Origin: Flammeovirga sp. OC4
GTDB lineage: Bacteria; Bacteroidota; Bacteroidia; Cytophagales; Flammeovirgaceae
Assembly: GCF_000812565.1 (NCBI RefSeq)
Contig: NZ_JTAM01000083.1
Span: 1-38,101, forward strand
Reading direction: 5' to 3'
Length of the DNA stretch: 38,101 nt
Made by a program: the position numbers and the translations under genes. The notes under the pieces are model-generated. The model was not told the DNA's origin and ran no database searches. It saw nothing but the letters and a program-made list of their open reading frames with translations. Numbering within the stretch: position 1 is the first letter of the stretch; every line of letters begins with the position of its first letter. This document shows positions 16,917 to 23,575 of this stretch, one piece after another.

Positions 16917-17747
16917 TTACTTACCAGTTGAAACTCTGTGGAATGATTTGATCACCATACCTGATTTCACTGAACCTACGTAAGCTTTTACAGATTGACC
17001 TGGCTCTTTTACGTAGTCTTGGTTTTCAAGAGTGTTGTCTTTTAAGAATTTCTTCACATAACCTTCAGCGATACGCTCTAAGATATGCTCAGGTTTACCT
17101 TCTTGACGAGCACGCTCAACACCAATTTCTCTTTCTTTAGCAACAACGTTTTGATCAACGTCTGCTTCAGATAAAGCCAATGGACGCATAGCAGCAACTT
17201 GCATACCTACGTTTTTACCAGCTTCTAATACAGCGTCGTCTGCAGCTTCAGAAAGCTCAACTAATACTGCGATAGCGTTACCGTGCTTGTAAGCAGCAAC
17301 AGCAGCACCCTCAACGTTAGCGTAACCGCTAATTTCCATCTTCTCACCCATTTTTGCAGTTAAAGCAGTGATTGCTTCAGTAGCAGGAGCTCCGTCGATT
17401 TCTAATGCAAGTACTTCCTCAGCAGTTTTAGCGTCGGCAGCAACAGCAGCGTCAAGTAATTTTTGTCCTAAAGCTTTGAATTCGTCGTTAACTGATACTG
17501 GTTCAGTTTCACAAGCGAATGCTAAAGCTACAGATTTAGAGTTGTCAGCGTTTTCATATACGAAAACTTGACCTTCTGTAGTCTCTCTGTCAGCTCTTTT
17601 TGCAGCTAATTTTTGACCTTTTTTACGAAGGATTTCAACTGCTTTTTCGATGTCGCCTTCAGCCTCAGTAAGGGCTTTTTTACAGTCCATCATACCCGCA
17701 CCAGTGATAGTACGTAGCTCTTTAACGTCTTTTGCTGTGATAGCCAT
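16917..17747 (-). CDS. tsf: Translation elongation factor Ts
   Basis: A 276-aa EF-Ts, the nucleotide exchange factor of EF-Tu. The N-terminal UBA-like module is clear (AKDVKELRTITGAGMMDCKKAL). The following core signature includes AVEILRKKGQKLAAKRADRE at about 37-56. The C-terminal part has VGMQVAAMRPLAL and LERIAEGYVKKFLKDN. Length is normal for Bacteroidota. It is the last gene of the rplM-rpsI-rpsB operon. A 127-bp spacer with two hairpins separates it from the preceding 59-aa ORF. Confidence 0.97.
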   Translation of the reverse strand: MAITAKDVKELRTITGAGMMDCKKALTEAEGDIEKAVEILRKKGQKLAAKRADRETTEGQVFVYENADNSKSVALAFACETEPVSVNDEFKALGQKLLDAAVAADAKTAEEVLALEIDGAPATEAITALTAKMGEKMEISGYANVEGAAVAAYKHGNAIAVLVELSEAADDAVLEAGKNVGMQVAAMRPLALSEADVDQNVVAKEREIGVERARQEGKPEHILERIAEGYVKKFLKDNTLENQDYVKEPGQSVKAYVGSVKSGMVIKSFHRVSTGK

Positions 17748-17780
17748 CTCTATAAAAGATTTAAAAGAATGGTTGAAAAT

Positions 17781-17847
17781 TGGTAGAAATACTCTACCCT
17801 TAATTTATTTACGAACGAACCCGCAAGGTACTAAGTACGATGCGGGT
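17781..17847 (-). ncRNA. Intercistronic hairpins upstream of tsf
   Basis: Two stems lie in the spacer between the 59-aa ORF and tsf. ACCCGCA/TGCGGGT (17819-17847) has an inner GTAC-taa-GTAC stem. GGTAGA/TCTACC (17782-17797) has a 4-nt loop. The first is GC-rich in an AT-rich region and has no T-run, so processing, stabilisation or tsf-level control is more likely than termination. Confidence 0.5.
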
Positions 17848-17874
17848 CCGGCTTTAAACCCTAATAAGCTTGAA

Positions 17875-18054
17875 TTATTTCTTATTAGCTGCTAAGCCTT
17901 CTTTTACTTTAGCTTTCAATTCAGCCATCTCAGTACGGATAGCCTCAAGAGCTGCAGTATCACGCTCAGCTTTCTTCGCTTTGAAGATGTCGCCTTGCTT
18001 CACTTTTAAGTCGTGAAGTTTAGCTTCAAGCTCTTTGATATCTTTAATATCCAT
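17875..18054 (-). CDS. Small basic helical protein in the rpsB-tsf operon (WHEP-like)
   Basis: A 59-aa ORF from the ATG at 18054; a TTG three codons earlier is also in frame but less likely. It is almost entirely helical and charged. The pattern KQGDIFKAKKAERD, about ten residues, AELKAKVKE resembles the WHEP-TRS helix-turn-helix of eukaryotic aminoacyl-tRNA synthetases (QG-[DE]-x-[VF]-[RK] ... LKAxxK). It lies between rpsB and tsf in the same direction, 31 bp after rpsB, which argues for real translation and a link with translation. The WHEP resemblance is visual and could be chance in a Lys/Glu/Ala-rich helix. Confidence 0.6.
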   Translation of the reverse strand: MDIKDIKELEAKLHDLKVKQGDIFKAKKAERDTAALEAIRTEMAELKAKVKEGLAANKK

Positions 18055-18085
18055 TGTAATCAAATTTTAAAGGTAATACGGTGAA

Positions 18086-18847
18086 TTACTCAGCAGAAGC
18101 TTCATCAGCTGCTTTTTTCTCTGCTTCAGCAGCAGCACTTGCAGCTTCGTCACGCTCCTTCTTACGCTCGCCAATTCCTTCTTCGATTGCAGAACCTACA
18201 GCACCCATGATAGCACTTACAGATTTGAATGCATCGTCGTTTGCAGGGATTACAAAATCAACTCCTTCAGGGTTTGAGTTTGTATCAACCATTGCAAAAA
18301 CTGGGATACCTAATTTTTGAGCTTCTTTTACAGCGATTGACTCACGCTTAACGTCAACGATGAATAACGCAGCTGGAAGACGAGTTTGGTCAGCGATACC
18401 GCCCAATACTCTTTCTAACTTCTCACGCTCACGTTGCATCATAAGACGCTCACGCTTAGCTAATGAATTGAACTCGTCGCTCTTCATTAACTTGTCAATT
18501 GATGTCATTTTTTTCAATGACTTACGTACAGTTTGGAAGTTAGTTAACATACCACCTAACCAACGCTCAGTAACGTAAGGCATTTTTAAACGTGCAGCCT
18601 CTTGTGCAACGATGTCTTTTGCTTGCTTTTTAGTAGCAACAAACATCACTTTACGACCAGACTTCACAATATTTTTTAAAGCATTTTGTGCTTGCTCTAA
18701 AGATGTCTTTGTTTTGTTCAGGTCAATGATGTGGATACCATTGCGCTCCATGAAAATGTAAGGAGCCATCTTTGGGTTCCACTTTCTGGTCAAGTGACCA
18801 AAGTGAACACCTGCGTCAAGCAGTTCTTTGTATTCTAAATTTTTCAT
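18086..18847 (-). CDS. rpsB: 30S ribosomal protein S2
   Basis: A 253-aa S2 protein starting at ATG 18847 (MKNLEYKELLDAGVHFGH). An in-frame TTG four codons earlier is not needed. Family motifs are DAGVHFGHLTRKWNPKM, RWLGGMLTNFQTVRKS and the C-terminal IPVFAMVDTNSNPEGVDFVI, then NDDAFKSV. The C-terminus carries an Ala/Glu/Lys-rich tail of about 35 residues, common in Bacteroidota. It is third in the rplM operon, preceded by a structured spacer. Confidence 0.97.
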   Translation of the reverse strand: MKNLEYKELLDAGVHFGHLTRKWNPKMAPYIFMERNGIHIIDLNKTKTSLEQAQNALKNIVKSGRKVMFVATKKQAKDIVAQEAARLKMPYVTERWLGGMLTNFQTVRKSLKKMTSIDKLMKSDEFNSLAKRERLMMQREREKLERVLGGIADQTRLPAALFIVDVKRESIAVKEAQKLGIPVFAMVDTNSNPEGVDFVIPANDDAFKSVSAIMGAVGSAIEEGIGERKKERDEAASAAAEAEKKAADEASAE

Positions 18848-18894
18848 TGTTTCTAACAAGTAGAGTTTTTTGCAAAACGTAATTTAAAGCAGCA

Positions 18895-18927
18895 TGGCAG
18901 ATAGTCTGAATAAGACCATCTTTGCCA
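18895..18927 (-). ncRNA. Hairpin in the rpsI-rpsB spacer (candidate S2 leader)
   Basis: On the minus strand TGGCA, aa, GATGGTCT, a 5-nt loop, AGACTATC, TGCCA: a 13-bp interrupted stem (one G-U pair) located 48-80 nt before the rpsB ATG. This is a plausible S2-binding autoregulatory site or processing site. The assignment is inferred from position and structure only. Confidence 0.5.
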
Positions 18928-18947
18928 AATAAACTGCATAATCCAGA

Positions 18948-19334
18948 TTAACGCTTCGAGAATTGGAATCTTCTTCTCGCTTTTCTGCGACCTGGTTTCT
19001 TTCTTTCGACCATACGAGGGTCACGAGTTAAGAAACCTTCTGGTTTCAATGTCAATCTGTGTTCTGCGTCAATTTCGCATAGCGCTTTAGAGATAGCTAA
19101 ACGTACAGCCTCAGCTTGTCCGTTAATACCACCACCTTGTACGTTTACGTTGATATCGTACTTGCCAGACTCATTAGTCAATTCTAATGGTTGTTGCACT
19201 TTGATTTGCAAAACCTCAGATGGGAAATAATCCGCAAACTCACGTTTGTTGACAGTAATTTTTCCTTCACCTTGAGACAGGTAAATTCTTGCTACAGAAG
19301 TTTTTCTTCTGCCTGAAGTGTTAATTACTTCCAT
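18948..19334 (-). CDS. rpsI: 30S ribosomal protein S9
   Basis: A 128-aa S9 protein. The ATG at 19334 is chosen over an adjacent GTG because the family starts directly before the INTSGRRKTSVARIYL block. Other marks are GGGINGQAEAVRLAISKAL and the very basic C-terminal tail RDPRMVERKKPGRRKARR ending FSKR, which reaches the P-site tRNA in the ribosome. It follows rplM by 12 bp. Confidence 0.97.
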   Translation of the reverse strand: MEVINTSGRRKTSVARIYLSQGEGKITVNKREFADYFPSEVLQIKVQQPLELTNESGKYDINVNVQGGGINGQAEAVRLAISKALCEIDAEHRLTLKPEGFLTRDPRMVERKKPGRRKARRRFQFSKR

Positions 19335-19346
19335 CACTAAATTTTA

Positions 19347-19790
19347 TTAAAGTTCAATTTTCTTTGGTTGTTGTGCTTCATGCTTATGCTCGCCACCTGC
19401 ATATACATACAAGTTACGGTATAAATCACGGCCCAAACGTCCTTTCGGCAACATGCCTTTTACTGCGTTCTCAACTAATCTTGTTGGGAACTTTGCTTTC
19501 ATTTCAGTAGCAGTTCTTGATTTAAGACCACCTGGGTAACCAGAGTAACGAAGGTATACCTTTTCGTCCCACTTTTTACCTGAAAGCTTCACTTTTTCTG
19601 CGTTGATAACAACTACGTTATCACCACAGTCAACGTTAGGTGTAAAGCTAGGCTTCTTCTTGCCACGTAAGTACATAGCAATTTCTGTAGCTAAACGACC
19701 CAATGTTTTACCTTCAGCATCAATTAAGATCCACTCTTTTTGAGCAGTTGTCTTGTTTACTGAAGCAGTTTTGTAACTGAGTGTATCCAC
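19347..19790 (-). CDS. rplM: 50S ribosomal protein L13
   Basis: A 147-aa L13 protein that begins at a GTG codon ([13 protein letters not shown] is the usual Bacteroidota N-terminus, and no upstream ATG is present). Motifs are [37 protein letters not shown], and [19 protein letters not shown] near the C-terminus. It is the first gene of the ribosomal operon, behind a good promoter and a leader of about 105 nt with secondary structure. Confidence 0.97.
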   Translation of the reverse strand: MDTLSYKTASVNKTTAQKEWILIDAEGKTLGRLATEIAMYLRGKKKPSFTPNVDCGDNVVVINAEKVKLSGKKWDEKVYLRYSGYPGGLKSRTATEMKAKFPTRLVENAVKGMLPKGRLGRDLYRNLYVYAGGEHKHEAQQPKKIEL

Positions 19791-19896
19791 TGTGATTCTT
19801 CGTTTTATTTATTAAAACTTGAAGTATTTACATCACTGAAATACAGCTACTTGCAAATACCTCGACCTGAACACGCAATACGGGTTAACGTATGCG
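19791..19896 (-). ncRNA. Structured leader of the rplM operon
   Basis: From the predicted start near 19896 the leader contains ATACG/CGTAT and then AGGTATTT/AAATACTT (one G-U pair) enclosing a small CTG/CAG hairpin, ending just before the GTG start. L13 leaders are known autoregulatory elements in several bacterial groups. Whether this one belongs to a known class needs a covariance search. Confidence 0.45.
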
Positions 19897-19901
19897 ACGG
19901 G

Positions 19902-19932
19902 CAAAGGTAGAACATTATTTTGTGATTACCAA
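19902..19932 (-). promoter_or_regulatory. Promoter of the rplM-rpsI-rpsB-tsf operon
   Basis: On the minus strand TTG, 20 nt, TACCTTTG: a full match to the Bacteroidota -33/-7 consensus. It sits immediately after the terminator of the upstream lipoprotein gene. Confidence 0.7.
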
Positions 19933-19975
19933 TACTTTAGCAATTATATATGTCTAAATAATTCATAATCACAGC

Positions 19976-20014
19976 ATAAAAATAAGGTGTTCATTGTTGA
20001 TAATGAACACCTTA
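19976..20014 (-). terminator. Rho-independent terminator after the lipoprotein gene
   Basis: A perfect 12-bp stem AAGGTGTTCATT / AATGAACACCTT with a short loop, followed on the minus strand by ATTTTTAT. Confidence 0.85.
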
Positions 20015-20045
20015 TGAATTAATATTTTATAAACTAAATGTAAAT

Positions 20046-20885
20046 TTACTGTATAGTGACTGTTTTAGACCATGTCCCAAACATTGGAGCACTGTTTTCT
20101 GTACATTTTATAGTAGAATCATAATAGTTGTAAACAATAGAGATTGTAAACTCATTTTGAGGTAATTCTGAGTTATCTCCTGGTTTACTTACAGTATAAT
20201 TTACTCTGAAATTATAGACATAATAACCATTCTCATCTTTCTCAAGGGAATGTTCTGTTACCTCAAATGCGATTCTATCTGAGTGAGGGAGAGGGGAAGG
20301 TGTGTTATCAATAACTGCATCGAAAGCACCTTCAAGTACACTTGTTCTAAATTGAATTCCGGTTTGACCTGGTATGTCTACTGAGGTAGTCGTTCCATTA
20401 AAAGGTAGAACTGATTTTAATGTTCCACTAACAGTGAATGTGGAGTTTTCAGGTGCTGTAGAAGGAATATTAGAACTATCAATATCCATTATAAATGGAG
20501 CTTCAACTACTTTTATTTTTTGATCTACATTGGCTGTTTTTCCATCATCAGTATAAGCGGTAAAGGTAATTGTATAGTCTCCTTTACTGTAAGGTGCAGG
20601 TTGTCTATAGTTTAAATAACCTTCATTTTCATTTAATGTAGTGTCTTGAGCTTGAATACAACTGCCATCACCTATAGTTTCAAGATCACTAATTGGTTTG
20701 TCGCTATTTGTTTTAGCTAAAACATTAAGTTGAATTTCTTGTAGAGGATAAACTTCTAAAACATCTTGTTGATCTTCTATTGAGATGGAGGGAAGATTAT
20801 TAGGTGTTTCATTATCGTCATTACTTGAACAGCTAAATAGTTGTACAGATAGAATGGATAAAATGATGATTGATAGGTTTTTCAT
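20046..20885 (-). CDS. Predicted surface lipoprotein with Ig-like domains
   Basis: A 279-aa lipoprotein. The signal peptide ends in lipobox LFSC (cysteine near residue 19), followed by SSNDDNE. An acidic stretch just after the lipidated cysteine is typical of Bacteroidota lipoproteins exported to the cell surface. The body is beta-rich: one PKD/cadherin-like segment at about residues 35-125 (YSKGDYTITFTAYTDDGKTA) and a second beta domain at about 140-279. I recognise no specific family. It is monocistronic with its own terminator. Confidence 0.75.
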   Translation of the reverse strand: MKNLSIIILSILSVQLFSCSSNDDNETPNNLPSISIEDQQDVLEVYPLQEIQLNVLAKTNSDKPISDLETIGDGSCIQAQDTTLNENEGYLNYRQPAPYSKGDYTITFTAYTDDGKTANVDQKIKVVEAPFIMDIDSSNIPSTAPENSTFTVSGTLKSVLPFNGTTTSVDIPGQTGIQFRTSVLEGAFDAVIDNTPSPLPHSDRIAFEVTEHSLEKDENGYYVYNFRVNYTVSKPGDNSELPQNEFTISIVYNYYDSTIKCTENSAPMFGTWSKTVTIQ

Positions 20886-20983
20886 GGTAGTATATAATAT
20901 GTTACATTGTAATTAACGATTGCAGAGAATATAGGTAGAATGTATTTTACATTTGTTTTATAATTTATTAAAAATTACTCTTA

Positions 20984-21020
20984 AATAAAAAAAGCTAAGT
21001 CCATTGCTGAACTTAGCTTC
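20984..21020 (-). terminator. Rho-independent terminator after glyA
   Basis: AAGCTAAGT / ACTTAGCTT with a 10-nt loop, followed on the minus strand by a run of seven T. Confidence 0.8.
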
Positions 21021-21067
21021 TTATTAATTTTAGTATTCAATAAAGAGTACTAAATGTATTTTTTTAA

Positions 21068-22342
21068 TTACCACTGGAACAATGGGAATTGACGCATCCA
21101 CTCATTGATTTCAGCTCTCACTTTATCAATTTCAGCATCATTTTCATGATTCATTAATACGCGGTCAATGAAGTCAACGATTTTACCCATATCAGCTTCT
21201 TTCAAGCCACGAGTAGTAACAGCTGCAGTACCAACACGCATACCAGAAGTAACAAATGGAGATTTGTCATCAAATGGAACCATATTTTTGTTGATAGTGA
21301 TATCAGCTTTGATTAATGTATTTTCAGCGATTTTACCTGTCAAGTTCTTAGAACGAAGGTCGATTAGCATCATGTGGTTGTCAGTACCGCCAGAGATGAT
21401 ATCATAACCTTTAGCTAAGAAATGTTTAGCCATTTCTTGAGCGTTTTTCTGAACTTGAGTAGTGTAAGCATCATATTCAGGAGTTAAAGCTTCGCCAAAT
21501 GCGATTGCTTTAGCAGCGATAACGTGCTCTAATGGACCACCTTGAGTACCAGGGAAAACACCTGAGTCTAATAATGAAGACATCATACGTACTTTACCTT
21601 TTGGAGTTTTGTATCCCCAAGGGTTCTCAAAATCTTCACCCATCATGATCACACCACCTCTTGGTCCACGTAAAGTTTTGTGGGTAGTAGTAGTTACGAT
21701 ATGACAGTGTTTTAAAGGATCATCTAATTTACCTTTAGCGATTAGTCCTGAAGGGTGAGAAATATCGGCTAATAATAAAGCTCCAATTTCATCAGCTACA
21801 GCACGTAATTTTTTGTAGTCCCACTCACGTGAGTAAGCAGAAGCACCTGCAATAATTAATTGAGGCTTTTCTTCACGAGCAGTTTCAACAACTTTATCAA
21901 AGTCGATTAAACCAGTTTCTTTTTCTACACCGTAGAATGTAGGCTTGTATAGTTTTCCTGAGAAGTTTACAGGAGAACCGTGCGTTAGGTGACCACCATG
22001 AGATAAGTCAAAACCTAAAATTTTATCACCTGGCTTTAAAACGGCTAACATTACTGCAGCGTTAGCTTGAGCACCAGAGTGTGGTTGAACATTGGCCCAA
22101 GCAGCACCAAATAATTCTTTAAGACGGTCAATAGCAAGGTTTTCTACCTCATCTACTACTTCACAGCCACCATAATAACGTTTGCTAGGCAATCCTTCAG
22201 CGTATTTGTTTGTTAATACACTGCCCATAGCATTCATCACTTGTTCTGAAACAAAGTTCTCTGAGGCGATAAGTTCAATTCCAGAAATCTGTCTTTCTTT
22301 TTCACGATCTATAAGATCAAAGATGATGTCATCTCTTTTCAT
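21068..22342 (-). CDS. glyA: Serine hydroxymethyltransferase
   Basis: A PLP-dependent enzyme interconverting serine and glycine with tetrahydrofolate. Motifs: [61 protein letters not shown], and the PLP lysine in [14 protein letters not shown] (about K223). The start is set at ATG 22342 ([11 protein letters not shown], 424 aa, the usual family N-terminus). The frame remains open to an ATG at 22414, which would add 24 residues. However, a -7-like box TAGTTTTG ends 2 nt before that ATG, so transcription would probably begin inside the extension. Confidence 0.95.
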   Translation of the reverse strand: MKRDDIIFDLIDREKERQISGIELIASENFVSEQVMNAMGSVLTNKYAEGLPSKRYYGGCEVVDEVENLAIDRLKELFGAAWANVQPHSGAQANAAVMLAVLKPGDKILGFDLSHGGHLTHGSPVNFSGKLYKPTFYGVEKETGLIDFDKVVETAREEKPQLIIAGASAYSREWDYKKLRAVADEIGALLLADISHPSGLIAKGKLDDPLKHCHIVTTTTHKTLRGPRGGVIMMGEDFENPWGYKTPKGKVRMMSSLLDSGVFPGTQGGPLEHVIAAKAIAFGEALTPEYDAYTTQVQKNAQEMAKHFLAKGYDIISGGTDNHMMLIDLRSKNLTGKIAENTLIKADITINKNMVPFDDKSPFVTSGMRVGTAAVTTRGLKEADMGKIVDFIDRVLMNHENDAEIDKVRAEINEWMRQFPLFQW

Positions 22343-22415
22343 GGTTGCAAAAGGGGTTTGTTCGTTTTGTTGATTCATCCCATTGTAAATAGGAGGTTGT
22401 ACCTTTTTAGACATG

Positions 22416-22423
22416 CAAAACTA
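22416..22423 (-). promoter_or_regulatory. Putative -7 box of the glyA promoter
   Basis: TAGTTTTG on the minus strand fits TAnnTTTG. A TTG lies 16 nt upstream, shorter than the usual 19-21. It supports a glyA start downstream of 22414. Confidence 0.35.
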
Positions 22424-22531
22424 CTAAAATCCTATTATTCAATAATTATAAATGACTAAAAATATTACCTAATCCATTGAAAAAAAGAAAAAAATGCAAT
22501 CTACTTTCTCTTTTTTTCATAATTCGACAAC

Positions 22532-22583
22532 AAAAAAAGTCATTAAAGTAAGCTCAGTAAGAACTTTTAACTTTAATGACTTT
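22532..22583 (-). terminator. Rho-independent terminator after the Crp/Fnr gene
   Basis: AAAGTCATTAAAGT / ACTTTAATGACTTT, a perfect 14-bp stem with a 20-nt loop, followed on the minus strand by a T-run. Confidence 0.8.
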
Positions 22584-22605
22584 GCATATGAAATCAAACC
22601 TTTAC

Positions 22606-23292
22606 TTAATCATAAAGGTGACTAATTTTTACTAATCCTTCAGGATTGATAATTTTAATGCTTCTCTTGTTGATTTCAATTAGTTTTTCATGCTTAAATT
22701 CAGAGATAATACGAATGGCCGTTTCTTTGACTGTTCCTACTAATCCTGCTAAATCTTCACGTGTCAATGTAATGTGCTCTTTGTCTACAAACGCTTTGTC
22801 TAATACCAATAAGGCTTCCGCTATTCTTCCTCGAACAGGTTTATAAGCGATGTCAGTAATTTTAGTTTCTGCGTTGTCAATTACTTCGCATAATAAATGG
22901 ACGATCTGCTGGTAAAATTCCACATTCTCATGGAGAAGCTCCATGAAAATAGCTTTGGGTATGAGACAAATGGATGAATCTTCGATTGCTATAGCAGAAG
23001 CTCTATAGCGACTCCCTTTAATAAGAGATTTGTAACCGACAAAATCGCCAGGTTTGGCAATTCTTAAAATCTGCTCTTTCCCGTTACTCCCTAGCTTTGT
23101 AACCTTTACGAGACCTTCGCTGATACAATATACTCCTGTAGGCATAGAATCTTCTTGGAAGATTGGTTGCCCCTTTTTAAAGAAGTGACATGTATTAGAC
23201 TGAAGCTTCTCAAGTTGCTCAGCGGTAAGACAAGAAAACATAGATTGGTTACTCTTCACTTTACAAGCACAAGAGGGTTGTACCAATTTCAT
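22606..23292 (-). CDS. Crp/Fnr family transcriptional regulator
   Basis: A 228-aa regulator with a cyclic-nucleotide-binding-like beta-roll (about residues 30-140; GVYCISEGLVKV, GDFVGYKSLI) and a C-terminal winged HTH (about 155-225; LTREDLAGLVGTVKETAIRI). The N-terminus has cysteines at 8, 10 and 20 (SCACK, FSCL), with others at 34, 55 and about 108. This recalls FNR-type proteins that bind an Fe-S cluster, but the spacing differs from E. coli FNR, so oxygen or redox sensing is only possible. The gene has an unusual leader with a 24-bp inverted repeat and an upstream terminator hairpin. Confidence 0.9.
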   Translation of the reverse strand: MKLVQPSCACKVKSNQSMFSCLTAEQLEKLQSNTCHFFKKGQPIFQEDSMPTGVYCISEGLVKVTKLGSNGKEQILRIAKPGDFVGYKSLIKGSRYRASAIAIEDSSICLIPKAIFMELLHENVEFYQQIVHLLCEVIDNAETKITDIAYKPVRGRIAEALLVLDKAFVDKEHITLTREDLAGLVGTVKETAIRIISEFKHEKLIEINKRSIKIINPEGLVKISHLYD

Positions 23293-23343
23293 CTTTGTTT
23301 AAGTAAATGGATAATTCTGATAAAAGCACACTAAAAGTAATAT

Positions 23344-23351
23344 CAAAATTA
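23344..23351 (-). promoter_or_regulatory. Putative -7 box of the crp promoter
   Basis: TAATTTTG on the minus strand fits TAnnTTTG and would start crp mRNA near 23337, just before the inner arm of the inverted repeat. No -33 match is seen at the expected distance. Confidence 0.3.
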
Positions 23352-23392
23352 GAGATTTACTAAAAAAAGATGATTTTAGTTACTTTTTTGGC

Positions 23393-23452
23393 AAAAAAAA
23401 CACAGCTGAGAACCAAATGTGTTCCCAACTGTGCGCTTTTATCAGAATTATC
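23393..23452 (-). ncRNA. Candidate 60-nt terminated RNA upstream of crp
   Basis: A -7-like box TACTTTTG (minus strand, 23465-23458) would start an RNA near 23452. That RNA would end at a terminator: CACAGCTGAGAAC pairing with GTTCCCAACTGTG (23401-23433, two wobble pairs) plus eight T. There is no ORF. Its 5' end is the outer arm of the inverted repeat and is complementary to the crp 5' UTR. It could be an sRNA or an attenuated crp leader. The -33 element is not convincing. Confidence 0.4.
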
Positions 23453-23575
23453 CACCACAAAAGTAAATTCTTATATTCAAACTCTTTATGACTTAAGTTG
23501 TTCTCAATTATGAGAGAAATCACTAAATTAGGCTTGCAAATTCTAACTTATTAACGATTCTATTCTTACTTTATC

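Larger units (their letters stand above)
23308..23454 (-). repeat. Long inverted repeat in the crp leader
   Basis: Arms 23308-23331 and 23431-23454 are 24-bp inverted repeats with one mismatch (A versus G, which gives a G-U pair in RNA). They are separated by 99 bp. Inside are a second inverted pair AAAAGTAA/TTACTTTT and a terminator hairpin. The inner arm lies 16-39 nt upstream of the crp ATG. Confidence 0.8.

Noticed and set aside
18848-18859. TTG start for rpsB
   Set aside because: The conserved S2 N-terminus begins at ATG 18847; the extra codons are not family sequence.
22606-23292. Calling the Crp/Fnr protein a true FNR oxygen sensor
   Set aside because: N-terminal cysteines exist, but the CxC and later spacing does not match the four-ligand pattern of E. 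coli FNR, so only the family is named.
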